DNA from: Gordionus sp. m RMFG-2023
Taxonomy: Eukaryota > Nematomorpha > Gordioida > Chordodea > Parachordodidae
DNA: 64,000 nucleotides
NCBI RefSeq assembly: GCF_954871325.1
Contig: NC_088777.1
Span: 2,110,509 to 2,174,508 of the forward strand
Reading direction: 5' to 3'
In this document: positions 24,360 through 36,391 of the stretch, piece by piece
Numbering within the stretch: position 1 is the stretch's first letter
Layout: the number at the start of each line of letters is the position of its first letter
The notes under the pieces: model-generated
What the model was told of the DNA's origin: nothing
What the model saw: only the letters and a program-made list of their open reading frames with translations
Database searches by the model: none
Translations under genes and position numbers: made by a program

Positions 24360-27300
24360 AATGGCAAATGCTTTCTAGTTTGATGTTTATCACTTCGTTC
24401 ATACCTACGGGATTGATCTTCAAGTGGAATACGTTATCCTTCAAGCACGATTCCATGTTGATAGTCACGTCAAATGTTACCTTGTATTAATTGTTTACAT
24501 TGTTTTTTTTGGCATAAATCAAAATGATTTTTTTTTTAATTATAAATTTCGCGTATAAAAAGAAAAATAAAAAATCATGTTTAACGTCATTTTCAAAGTG
24601 CTAATTTTTTAAAAAAAATATTTAATTTTTATAAATGTGTAAAAGTGTCTAAAAATGTGAAATTATTCGCCATTTTTTCTAAGTAAAATACCTTACCGTA
24701 TCACCAACTTTTAACCCTTCACACAATTTCGTTTTTCTCGATTTCGTTTCAAGACAAGAAGATTCGTACGAAATCGTAATATTGGGCAAGGCATTATCTA
24801 GCAACTCGACTTTTGATGTTATTTTCTGATTTTAAAAAATTAAAATTTAAGATGCAAACATATTTTTTTCGTTCTTTTCACTGTTACATTACATTTTATA
24901 TTATATTTGAATTAGACGAAAATCTCAAATATATAGGGAAGACCATGAGCTAATCGGCGCGAGGGGATTGTCGGTTCAGCGGATTCTCTTTAAAAAAACT
25001 AGACATGTTTAGAAATTCGGATATAACATATGTTATTGCATTTGTGTGATATGTATATTTGAATCGAAAAATATCTTATAGGGGAGACCAGGGGCTAGTC
25101 GGTGCTAGGGGCTCGTTGGTTCAACGGATTTCATTTTAAAAAAACCAAACATGTTTTTAGAAATTCAAATTTAATTATGTAATAGCATTATATTATATGT
25201 ATATTTGAGGTAAAAAAAAATATTTTATACCCCTCAGCTATTTAAAAAAAAAATTTTAATGATAAATTGTGTATTTTTTAGGGTAAAAATCAAAATATTT
25301 TTTACACCACAATATTTAGGTGGCATTAAAATATGAAGAGGTTTAAATAATAATTAAATTTGACATTGTGCGAAATTGAAAACCCCCTCTGTTTTGAATT
25401 TCAGAAAGGTTCATAATCATTATTATCATGCATAAATATATATTTTTTTTTAAAAGGGTATTAATTATATTTGTAACTAGGGGCTTGTAGAATCAGGGTT
25501 AGTCGGCTCAAATCAAATCAAATTATGTTTACGCTAACCTAAATTAAATTTAAAATTGATCCTTTCGTTATTAATTTAATCATTGGGGTTTGGGGCTCGG
25601 GGCTTGTTGGCACAAAAATTTACTTTTTACTAGAGAATCAATCTTGAGAAGAAAAAGTATAAAATATTTTAAAAAATTTATCAGTGTAATAGAGTTAGGA
25701 TAGGGTTAGGATAAGGTGTTTGGGCTAATCTCGTAGTGTTTTAGTAAAATTTAAATACAAAAAATTATTTCCGGATCTATGAAATTTTTTTTCGCATAAT
25801 TATTTAGCCTCATTTTATAAACTCAAATTACCTTAAAATTTATTTTTTTTTTCTCGAAGGGAACATTTTGCAATGTTGTATAATGGCGACGAGAAAGAAA
25901 AAAAAAATTATTATGTATTCAATAAAAAATTTGTTTTTTTTAAATGTTATTTATTTACATCTCTATAATCTATATATGAGAAAAATTATGAATCCAAAGA
26001 TCTTATATTTGATAGTGAATAAGCTAAGGATGGTTTGGGAATATGTGGTAAGGGGGAGAAGCGTAATAGAGGAAATAGAAGAGATAGTGGGAATATTATG
26101 ATGAAATTATTAGAGATCCACAAATCTCTCTATCAAATTTAAAATTTTGGCACAAGTTGCCACACTCAACCACAACGTAATTCGTTACATTGTTTTTCTG
26201 GGTACGAATTTTTCGGCCATCACATTTATATTATCTATATCTAATTTTTTTTTTTCTTCTCCAATGTCAATTCAAGGGTTTTTATATTTTTTTTAGCTTC
26301 TATATATCTATTCTATTCATTTTCTAACACACAATTTTATAACAATTTGTTTTAAAAATTGTGGTTTGCGCATCAGGTGATAATTGGGATTATCAAATCA
26401 TAGAATAAATTGTTTAATTATATTTTTTTGGTGAATTTCACTGTTATTATTTATAGATTTTTAAGTATTTTAGCTGGACCAGACTTGAAACACTAAGAAA
26501 TAAGCTTATTGTAATTTATTTTCAAAAAATAAAATAAAAATGTACAAATATTGGAATTTTAAAGCCCAAAAGCTGGCCTATTAAAATTTTGACGAAAATT
26601 CGTAACGTTGCCCCTGTCAGATTTTTATATGTATAAATTGTCTACAAACTAGAAAACTTTTTATTACGTGTACTTCTCAGTCATTATAGGTTTATTCTAA
26701 AAAAAATTGCCCTAACCTGACCAGTGGCCGACGGGGTTTTCGGTCGGACCGGGCTTTGCCGGATATCTAATAGATATCAAGGAATAAATTGAAGAATGGA
26801 GCAAGGAAGTGTAAAATCTTGAAAGGAAAAGAAAGTTCTCTCATTATTTTCCATTATGTAAGGGAATTGTCCATACATTTTTGTTTAAGGTTAAAAAATA
26901 TATATATATACACAATGGATAATTTAAAAGTATAATTAGATACGTAAAAAATGTTTAATTAATTTTTATTCACGAGCCAATATGATTATACTTCATTCAA
27001 CAAAACTGACTTTACACATATGTTTCTAAAAACTACGTTTGTTTTTTTTTAGGTATCGTTACAAAAATATTAAGTTTTTTTTCCCAGATTTTAAGAATAA
27101 GTTATAAAATTGAAAAAAAAAAAATTTTAAGAATATAATAAATGGAAATAATATGCTAAAAAAATTATATTAGCATTAAAAAAAAAAATAGTGAATTTAT
27201 CTATTAGGAAGGTTATCTTTCTCAAATTAAGAAGTTGTTTCTTAGTTTTTTGCGATTTAACTCTTAACTATTGTCTATGATGTCCCATACAAGGAAGAAA

Positions 27301-30300
27301 ATTAATAATTTATGAAGAAAGCGTCAAAAAAATGAACAAAGAACTAAGGATTACCTTAAAATCGAGAATACGAAGTTATAAAATTCCTATAGAATGGACG
27401 TAGTGTAGTTATAATAACGGCCGATTTTAACCCAACATAATATTATGTAAATTTCGAGATTTGGAAAATATAGATGTCACAACCTTTCTTCCACCTATGC
27501 GCCAAAATTTCCAGGAGGGTAGGAGTTAAGCGTGGATAAATTTTCAGAGGGGGTAAACCCATCACTGTTTGGGGGGGGGGGGGGTAATATTATATTGGCT
27601 AATTAGACCTATTTTTAAAAAAGTGATCCCAATCGGGAACATTAAAAATAGATTTATTATCAACCTCCTATAATAAATTTCCCCTTAACATTTTTGTTTT
27701 ATACCATATATTTCTAATTTCTTAAAATTCTTCTTTTTTTTTATACTCATCAAATACCTTTGTGACATTATTATATTGGCTAATTAGACCTATTTTTAAA
27801 AAAGTGATCCCAATCGGGAACATTAAAAATAGATTTATTATCAACCTCCTATAATAAATTTCCCCTTAACATTTTTGTTTTATACCATATATTTCTAATT
27901 TCTTAAAATTCTTCTTTTTTTTTATACTCATCAAATACCTTTGTGACATAATTTAATAAATTAAATAGAAATATTATTAATTAAATTTTAAAAAAAAGGC
28001 CAAATACTATATTTTAACCGCCTAGCGACATTTTATCACACGACACTTTATCATGCGACACTTTATCATGGGACACTTTATCACGACGACACTTTATCAC
28101 GACGACACTTTATCACGACGACACTTTATCACGACGACACTTTATCATGACGACACTTTATCACGACGACATTTTATCACTCAGTCATTTGATAACGCGA
28201 CACTTTATCACGCGACATTTTATCATGATATACTTAAAACTTAATTTATTATAATTGAAAAGTTAAATTTTGATAATATCTCATTTTTTGACTTTCATCA
28301 TGATATACTTAAAACTTAATTTTATATATTTGAAAAGTTAAATTTTGATAATATCTCATTTTTTGACTTTCATCATGATATACTCCTGTTGGTATATATA
28401 GCTTATTACCAAATAAAACGGCGCATACATATGCAAGGATGATAAAAGAAATCATATTATATATTTTAAGAGATGTAATTTAAATTTTATTATAGGAGCT
28501 GAAACAATTACTACCAGGGGCCCATCCGAGGAAAATATTGGTGGATTTCGAACAGGCACCGATAAATGCGTATAGAGCTGGGTATCCACTCGCAGATATC
28601 CTTGGATGTTATTTTCATCTAAAACAGAGCGTTAATAAAAAAATAAACGATTTGGGATTAAAAGAGATGTATGAGTCGAATGACGACTTTCGATTGTATA
28701 GTAGGTGTTTATCGGCTCTTGCATATGTCCCAGAGGATGATGTTGGAAACTCATTTGATACTTTGGCAGAAATATTTGGTGAATTGAATGGCTCATCTGA
28801 GCTAATTTCCTACTTTGAGAAGACCTATATCCGAGGATGTAGAAATCCCAGTAAAAAAAATTTTTTTTATTATAAATTTATATATTTATAGGGCAACGAA
28901 ATAACTTTGAAGCGCCTAAGACTATGGAATAAACACAATTCCACGTTAGAAGGTGTCGCCCGAACAACAAATTGTGTTGAAGGGTGGCACTATGGAATTC
29001 AATCCCTATACCAATGTTCTCATCCAACACTATGGAAATTTTTAGATGGGATACAAAAAGATATGCAGAAACATAAAGCTCTATATCTTCAAGTCGTGAT
29101 GGGAACAACACCGTACTTATCAAAGAAATATGAAGATATAAAAAGACGAATTCAGATTTGTGTTTCAAATTACGGATTGTCGGATTCTTTAATATTTTTA
29201 AAAGCTATTGCCCATATTTCGTGCAATTAAATATTTTATAAATAATTTATATTTTTTACTCGTGATATATTGATTTATAGTTACTTATTAATAAAAAGTA
29301 TAAATAGAAAATTATTGCTTGTCTCCTGTTTCCCTATATAAGATGATAATTAAGTTAAAAAAAATTATATTTATGTAAATTAAAATATAAGTGTTTCTCA
29401 ATAAAAAAAATTAATTTAAATTTTTTAAATATTGAAATTTAGACGGAAAAGTCAAAAAATGAGATATTATCAAAATTTAATCAAATATATTAAATTAAGT
29501 TTTAAGTATATCATGATAAAGTGTCGCGTTAACATAAAAAATTAATTTAAATTTTTTTAAATATTGGAATTTAGACGGGAAAAGTCTAAAAATGAGATAT
29601 TATCAAAATTTAATTATTTTTTCAAATATATTAAATTAAGTTTTAAGTATATCATGATAAAGTGTCGCGTTAACATAAAAAATTAATTTAAATTTTTTTA
29701 AATATTGGAATTTAGACCGAAAAGTCAAAAAATGAGATATTATCAAAATTTAATTTTTTCAAATATATTAAATTAAGTTTTAAGTATATCATGATAAAAT
29801 TGTCGCGTGATAAAGTGTCGCGTTATCAAATGACTGAGTGATAAAGTGTCGTCGTGATAAAGTGTCGTCGTGATAAAGTGTCGTCATGATAAAGTGTCGT
29901 CGTGATAAAGTGTCGTCGTGATAAAGTGTCGTCGTGATAAAGTGTCGTCATGATAAATTGTCGCATGATTAAGTGTCGCGTGATAAAGTGTCGCGTGATA
30001 AAGTGACTTTAAATCATTTTAACATTGTAAATGTCTTATCTTGCCCTTTACTGGGGAAAGACACAATTAAATGGCTTCCATCACCCAAAAGATGGCGTAT
30101 CCAGTGCAGCGAATTTGCATCCACTGTTTGGCAGTAAATTTACCCTACTGTCAGGGCCCATTTAATTAAAAATGGATGATGATACCTCTTATGGGTAAGC
30201 CAGGATCCGCTGAATGACAGTAATTTACCCTACTGTCAGGGCCCATTTAATTAAAGAGAGATAAATATTTTACATTGTAATTGTCTTTGATCAATTCAAC

Positions 30301-33300
30301 GATATTCGACGAATCGTTGGTTAATTGACATACAGCCGAACCTTCCAATATTTTGCTGAACTTTTGATATGCCGTCCATTGTTCGCCCGTAGTTGCGAAT
30401 ATGATATTAACGCTATTCTCCCTAACCTTTCGAATAATTTGATTGACAGAAGGATAATCCTAATTATAAAAGTTATGTTTTTTTTTCTATAAAAAAAATC
30501 AATTAACATAATATAGATTAAACCTGTACGGTGCTTCGTGTATAATCGCCATTCCTGTCTAAATGGCATTCACCATCATTCGGTTTAGCGATACCACCCC
30601 TATTTCCATCCCTCCCAAAATGAAAGCTGTCCGTTAAAAATATCAATAATTTTCGAGCTTTATATCTCCATCCTATTTCGTCGCGACACGCAATAGCCTA
30701 AATAAAATTATTTTCGTGGGATAAATGATATATTAAAATCCGATGGAACTCCGGTTTTCTAGAACAATTCGATCAAACCCTGATCGGTCGGAATAATCCG
30801 ATCGAACTCGGGTTATTCGGACTTGGAAAGACATTTCTGACTCTGTCAAATTCGGATTTTGATCTTAAAAAAAACTCGGAAGCAGATTCAGAGCCCCGAA
30901 AATGTTTTTAAAATTAATTTATGCCGACCGAACCCTAAAATGGTAACTAGAAAACGAAGCAGGATTTCGCTATATATCGTATTGAAGATATAATAAATAA
31001 AATGTAGAACCTGCAAAATAGCATCGGAACCCCCACCTTCAGGAGCATCCGAATTTCGGGAGACGAGAGTTTTTTTAATTTCGTCAGCGAATCGATAAAT
31101 ATCTCTAGTTAAGCTCACGTGATTCTTGTAAGAATTGCCCCATTTTACAGGCGCAACGCTCGCGTTGGGCATAACTGCTCGGTCCACGAAAGACCCAAAA
31201 CCAACCCGGAAGTCGGAGGTTATATTTATCGTGCTCTCCCCTAAAGTTTTTAAATATTTGAATTTATAAAATTCCCCAATAGGAGAAAATCGAAATAGTT
31301 ATTTTTGATTAAACTTAGCAGATATAATTGGGGCTTCAGGGTGTTCGAAACCGATAAAAAAAAATTTCAGGGTTTGGTTCAGGGGAATATTTTTGACGGG
31401 ATTAGGAATATTCTTTATTTTATTTTATAGGAAAAATTATCAAAGTACACTCAATGTATAAATTTCAAATTTTTTATTTTTAGACGTATTAGCACGATAT
31501 CTTCTAAGAGTCGTTCACTCGTTCTCAATCGAGTGGGAAAAAGGGTCTTCCAACGCTAACAATCCTATATTAAACAAAATTTATGTGGATAATTTAACTT
31601 GGGTTACAAGGAACAGCAAATAAGATTTTAGATAGAATATTATAAATCAGAGGTGCTGCAGCTTAGCAAACACCCCCAAAAATACAAAATATTAGTATCC
31701 TCTTCCGCCTTCCTTGAAGTCGTATCAATTTTTTTTCTAAGATCACTTGTATGCAATGACTTCAACCGAAACTATTCTTTGTTAAAGGGCTAACTCGATA
31801 CTTTATCCAGGAAAATATTACAGAAGCCTAGAGATTTTGCTGCTCATAGATGGCACTGAGGAAGAACATCTGTTGACCAAATCTCGACGCTTAGGCAATA
31901 TTTTCCTGGCTATAATGTTGAGTTAGCCGTTTTTAAAAATGGGCTCAAATCGACATCGATCAACAAAACTATTTTAATCCGATTCTATAAATTAACAAGG
32001 TTTTCTGCACAAATCTTATCATTATCACTGAGCAATATATCTATAATATTTAAGAATTTGTATCCGTTTATAACTCTCATTTTTAAATTATTAATATTTG
32101 CATTTATAAATATACAAATAATATCTGTATATAATGATTTTTTTAAATATATAAAATCTACTAAACCCAATCGAACCCCTGGTTATTAAATTTTCCGGGT
32201 TTGATTTGGGTTTTTTTAGAAATAAAGAAGAATAATAAAGCATCCATTTAAGCAAAAAATTACAATCGTGTTTAATACATATCATTTTTTTTTTTGAATT
32301 TTATAATGATTAAGTAATTTATATAGTAATCTTACATAGAAATTTCTATTAATAAACCCAAAAAATGTTTTTTTTAAAAAATCTACGTATTTAGAAAAAT
32401 TTTTGTTAGTCAGGATGATGTAGTGTTGTTAATCGGCTCGATTTATTCGAACCGGTTTTTAAAAACGGCTGACTCCTCAATATTTTATCCAGAAGAAAAT
32501 AACGTGAGCCCGACGATTTTGCTCATAGATGTCACAAGGGTTTTGGACACGTCTATCAGCGAAATCTCAAGTCTCCGGCAATATTTCTCTGGCTGAAATC
32601 TTGAAGCACTTAGTTAGATATGGTTTTAGCAGTGAGAAATGATGGTATATTATTATATTCGGCAATTTAAATTTTTACGATTACAAACTTAGCAGATCTC
32701 CTAATCGAGCCAGGTGTTTCTTATAATCTTCCACAGGATTCGATAAATCCATCAAATAGTACAAATCCATAGGATAATCTTTAACTCGTCTGAATTTCAC
32801 TTTAAATGTGAGTTGAGTTTCTAAATAAAATAAATTTTTTTTTATATCGAATCTTTAATTGGAGGAAGGAAAAAATCAATTTACTTGGTCTCATCCCAAT
32901 TTTCAATGCTTGAGGAGCTATTTGAACAAAATTTTCCATTGTTCCGTAATGGCCTAATGGTTTGTTCTAAAAATGCGTTTTTAAAAAATATAGATTCATT
33001 TAAGTTTTTAAAAGAAAAAGAAATTACAATGATTATATGTATATAATTGCTGGGATCTATTATTTTCGATATTTCGCAGCCCCTTTCCGTTAGGTTGCGC
33101 GAAAAATCACATCTAGATTTGCCATCCAAACCATATTCCTATATATATATAAATAAATTAAAAAATATTTAATGCATTAGAACAACTTCAATTTGGCACC
33201 AAGCACATTCATAGGGGCTTTTTATGCACTCCCCACAACTTTTTCCAGCTGTGCAGGGATTTTGTGTTTTAGATAATTCTACTTCTATTATATATATATA

Positions 33301-33412
33301 TATATATAATTAAAATGTAATTGTGTGCATAACTTTTACCTTCACAGAATAAAAAATTGAAGGATATTTGTGTATAATAAAAACATACGAATAAATAAGT
33401 TAATATGAGCAT
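24360..33412 (-). CDS. ITGB: integrin beta subunit, N-terminal ten exons
   Basis: A cell-adhesion receptor subunit that pairs with an integrin alpha chain at the plasma membrane. Minus-strand exons: 33412-33340 (signal peptide [18 protein letters not shown]), 33284-33187 and 33138-33028 (PSI domain: [25 protein letters not shown]), 32966-32885 ([15 protein letters not shown]), 32820-32689 ([13 protein letters not shown], start of beta-A), 31240-31011 ([28 protein letters not shown]), 30697-30524 ([20 protein letters not shown]), 30459-30274 ([25 protein letters not shown]), 24825-24697 and 24480-24360 (hybrid domain: [21 protein letters not shown]). All junctions are GT/AG and keep the frame, giving about 445 residues. 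EGF, transmembrane and cytoplasmic exons were not found. The start ATG has a plausible signal peptide; no alternative is better. Confidence 0.95.
24935..25225. repeat. diverged tandem duplication, about 145 bp
   Basis: GACCATGAGCTAATCGG at 24941 and GACCAGGGGCTAGTCGG at 25086 head two copies that share AAACATGTTT and a TTAGAAATTC word. It lies in integrin intron 8. Related GGGGCTTGT words recur at 25480-25620. Confidence 0.7.
25226..27587. other. part of integrin intron 8, no gene
   Basis: AT-rich sequence with a GC-rich MITE scrap at about 26700-26770 (GACGGGGTTTTCGG, CCGGGCTTTGCCGG) and a G-run at 27571-27584. The Lys-rich open stretch at 25868-26101 is not convincing. Confidence 0.5.
27588..27949. 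repeat. perfect 181-bp tandem duplication
   Basis: The unit starting TATTATATTGGCTAATTAG occupies 27588-27768 and is repeated at 27769-27949. I found no difference between copies, including the run of nine T, so the event is very recent or kept identical. It sits 70 bp left of the MULE in the integrin intron. Confidence 0.9.
28019..30015 (+). mobile_element. MULE with long repeat-built inverted termini
   Basis: Left terminus (28025-28220) and right terminus (29800-30005) are inverted and each consists of about 14 copies of a CGACACTTTATCA word. Inside them are 75-bp repeats on the left (28222, 28297, 28372) and units of about 140 bp on the right. ATTTTAAC at 28011-28018 and 30016-30023 may be an 8-bp target duplication; being AT-rich, it could be chance. 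A transposase remnant lies between. The element sits in integrin intron 8. Confidence 0.85.
28385..29230 (+). pseudogene. truncated MULE transposase
   Basis: Encodes [19 protein letters not shown], then [17 protein letters not shown] (catalytic Asp), [13 protein letters not shown], and after a 41-nt GT...AG gap (28851-28891) [38 protein letters not shown]. These are the middle and end of a MULE transposase. The N-terminal half with the first catalytic Asp and any zinc finger is missing, since the left terminus abuts codon PVG, so it cannot be autonomous. A 21-nt in-frame GT...AG segment with stop codons (28475-28495) interrupts the first block. Frame differs by one across the 41-nt gap, so that junction is damaged or the splice differs. 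Confidence 0.85.
30131..30262. repeat. short direct repeat beside integrin exon 8
   Basis: TTTACCCTACTGTCAGGGCC followed by CATTTAATTAAA appears near 30139 and again near 30224, about 87 bp apart. The copies are almost identical and end 12 bp from the exon 8 donor. Confidence 0.7.
31470..31720 (+). mobile_element. possible BEL/Pao retroelement scrap
   Basis: A plus-strand piece reads [14 protein letters not shown], reminiscent of the reverse transcriptase YVDD-box context of BEL/Pao elements. It is a short, broken fossil within integrin intron 5. Assignment is weak. Confidence 0.25.
31776..31972. mobile_element. palindromic MITE, TAGTGTTGTTAA family
   Basis: About 195 bp, nearly palindromic. 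The left arm has GGGCTAACTCGATACTTTATCC and AAAATATTAC; the right arm has the inverted GGCAATATTTTCCTGGC and TTGAGTTAGCCG. Ends are CTTTGTTAAAG and CAACAAAA. Lies in integrin intron 5. Confidence 0.65.
32421..32622. mobile_element. palindromic MITE, right end lost
   Basis: Begins TAGTGTTGTTAATCGGCTCG and contains ACTCCTCAATATTTTATCC and the inverted GGCAATATTTCTCTGGC. The closing AACAACACTA is not present. Also in integrin intron 5. Confidence 0.6.
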
Positions 33413-33699
33413 AATGTTAGACATTCAAAAAATATTTAGCCATATAATATAATTGAAAGTTCCTTTAGAGTTACTAGAAATGTATCTTTAATTTTAAGAA
33501 AAAATATATATATTCTTGGAGATAGCGTAAACAAATAAATATTTTATATAATTATATTCATTTAATTTTATTTTTTTTAAATATTTTTATAAAAAAACGT
33601 AAATAAATTTCATTATAAATGGTTAATAATATTAATTATTTAATTTTTTTAAATTAATGTAAGGTTGTTTTTAAAAAAAAAAAAATTATGATAGTGTGG
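33413..33699. promoter_or_regulatory. upstream region of the integrin gene
   Basis: AT-rich sequence directly upstream of the integrin start codon (33412, minus strand). I see no clear TATA/Inr pair. It is labelled by position only. Confidence 0.25.
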
Positions 33700-33900
33700 C
33701 TTCGTTTATAGGCAGCTCAAGCGACGCGTAATTCATCCGCTAAACGATATCGCGACTGAATCGCGTAGCGATAATACTTTTTAAAATAAATGGTGGCATA
33801 GAGGCGAGCATATGAAGGCCGCATCCGTTCGACATCCTCGAATATCTGCTGTCAATCTATACTAAAGGTAATGAGAAACAGGCAAGACTTCAGATGAGTG
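33700..33900. other. CpG-richer island upstream of integrin
   Basis: About 200 bp with many CG dinucleotides (AAGCGACGCGTAATTC, GATATCGCGACTGAATCGCG) in otherwise CG-poor DNA, 300-500 bp upstream of the integrin ATG. It could be the promoter/first untranslated exon or a MITE; no inverted ends were found. Confidence 0.35.
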
Positions 33901-36133
33901 AAGCAAGTCATGTCAGTATTTTTAATATAAAAAAAATTTTATTTAAAAAAAAAAATCAGATAATTGACAACTTGTCATCCACTCAAGTGACCTGTGGAGG
34001 GATATTAGATATCAATTCTGAGAGAATGCTAATTATATTTTTTTAATAGGGAAATTATTTTTTAAGATCAGCAGGAAGGCTGTCATCATATAAATTTTAT
34101 TTTAATGGGAGAAGCGTAGCAAGCATACTCTCAGCGGGGGTGGACTGGTGGACCCAATTCATTTTTTGATAAATAAAGGACCTCTGGGGTCTCTCCTAGA
34201 AAAATATATATGTTATTTAATCTGCGTATTAGAATCAATTAACCTTGAAAATAAAGGCAATTGATAATTAATTGTTTTCAATTATATTTTTTTAATTGTT
34301 GTATTTATATTGATTTGTTAAAGATATATATACAAACTGAAGAAATAATAAAATAATTCTTTGTTTTCGTTTATAGTTCAGTTTGCTTATTAAAATTTAA
34401 AAAAATATTATACCTAGTTGTACTTGTTATATAACCTGACTCTATGGTAAACGTTAGAGAAATTCGAAATTTCTAAGAAACTATTCAAATGAATGATATA
34501 TATATATACATTCTTTAGTAATCGTTATATATAGAAGAAGATAAATGATTTTAATTTCTGGAATTAACAATTTTAAAGCACTACAAAAAAAAAACTCATG
34601 TTATTCTATTGGAAAATAGCAAACACCGTTTCAACATTTTTGCAATCCCATTAACCTAAATTTTAGAACTAGAAAATGAAACATTTAGAATTTTTTTTTA
34701 GGAGTTATATTCTTAGGGTTAAAAGCGAAAACTGAAAAAATAGCTAAAAGTATGGAATTTGGATTTTAAAAAAGGAATTCCCAAATTTGCCTAGATAAAG
34801 GTTGAATAACTTTATTAAGATTTTAAAAATTTAGGGTTGATGATTACATTGCATTATATTGTTACAACTATTAATTAACTGGAAACACGATTCGACCGCA
34901 TGAAACTTATTGAAATATACCCTTACAAGTGGGATTTTCTAAGAAAATTCTTTATCTTTAATTAGAACTAAAATTTGATTGAAGAATTATAACCCTGATT
35001 TAGAAAAATCATTCTGTATTAAACATTTTCTATTTCGATAAACTTTTTTAAAAACTATGCTTAATTTGGTTGAGCTAATCACATTTGGAACATCCATCTT
35101 TGGCCTGGTTGTTTCTATAATGATGGCACAGCCTGCTTCATATTTTTAACTTTACTTGGTACTACAGCCACTGAAGAGCTTAGTTCTTCAAGAAATAAAC
35201 TAAAGCAAGATTATCTAATTTAGCCGCGAGAAGTATTAAAGACAAAAAAAATATAATAATAATTAATAAATTTTCTCCATCTTCTTAACTACACTGTACA
35301 TTTTTTTAAAAGCCTAAATTATCAATACCAACTTTATTTCTTTTTAAGGTTTTCATACATATATGCAATATTGTATTCTTACAATTATTTTCTGGCAAAA
35401 ATTAGCTCACTAGCACTTTTCGGGGTCAAATTAGTATCTTGAATCTTGGGTGTTCGATACTTGGCAATGAAACGTAATGGTAAATTAAATGGTTGCCGAT
35501 CCTTTTCCCAAAGTAGTACTTTCAAAATATTCATAAATCACAACACCAATTCAAGCTAATTTATCAATAAAAATGTTTTTTTATATTCAGTAGACGTTTT
35601 TCTTAATTTAATTAACCAGTGCTATTACACACTAAAGATGAATGTTATCATCGAATTTGTTTAATGAGTTATTAATGGCGGATCAAATGAATTCGAATAC
35701 AGTTTGCTCTACGATTATAATCATCGGGTTGTTCAAATACGAGATCATTACGCAATGAGCCTGTGTTACTTGAGACTTTATTACAGGGGTCATCGCTGGC
35801 TAAATGCTTTGAACGCTTCAGAAGCTAAAGGTAGCGCTCATGGACACTTATTATTACTCTTAGGCACCCTTATTGGTGCTCCTTAGGCCAAAAATGTTTA
35901 TAAGCAAAAATGGTTAAGCATCCCTCTTTCTCAAAATTTAGCCCAATTTTGAAAAATGGGTTAGAACTTTATTTTGGTTTTTTTTTAAAAAATTATTATC
36001 GCTTAAATTTTTTTTTTGAAAATGATTAACACCCCATTTGTAATAATAGATAATTAGAATAGCCTTTTCTTACGAAGGTTTTAGGGCTTAAATATTATTT
36101 ATCTTGTGATACTAAATACCATTTTTTTATTAC

Positions 36134-36190
36134 CATGACGTAACGATGACATGACGTAACGATGACATGACGTCACGAATGACGTAGCGA
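36134..36190. repeat. TGACGTAA/CRE-like tandem repeat
   Basis: Four units of about 16-18 bp (ATGACGTAACGATGAC) include one perfect palindromic TGACGTCA at about 36171. A second TGACGTCA with GTGTCATGACG lies at 36754. TGACGTCA is the binding word of CREB/ATF factors; function here is unproven. Confidence 0.45.
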
Positions 36191-36370
36191 AGACATCGGA
36201 AAATTATAATTTAGATTGGAAGAATAGTGTCCTTTCCCTTCTTTTCGCCTAAAGCAAAACACAAATTGGTGAAAAATCGAAAAAAAATAATAATGTGTAA
36301 TCTATTTAAATAAATATTATCTAAAAATAAATTATTTGTCATTATTTTATAAATTCTGAAATGTAGTCGC

Positions 36371-36391
36371 GGGGGGGGGGGGGGGGGGGGG
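36371..36391 (+). repeat. run of 21 G
   Basis: An uninterrupted G tract followed by AGGGG. It could form a G-quadruplex and is a likely sequencing-error site. Confidence 0.9.

Larger units (their letters stand above)
30274..32820 (-). other. integrin beta-A (I-like) domain exons
   Basis: Four exons (32820-32689, 31240-31011, 30697-30524, 30459-30274) encode the ligand-binding domain. The MIDAS motif, D-x-S-x-S in most beta subunits (DLSYS), reads D-L-S-N-P, and the ADMIDAS Asp pair that follows reads D-Y. The DAPEGG loop that supplies the MIDAS Glu is present but has an extra Gly (DAPEGGGSD). The LTD strand and PNDGECHL loop are conserved. Metal binding is therefore likely altered; the fold looks intact. 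Confidence 0.85.

Noticed and set aside
28021-28220. CRISPR-like array
   Set aside because: The direct repeats are contiguous with no spacers and have an inverted partner at 29800-30005; they are transposon termini in an animal genome.
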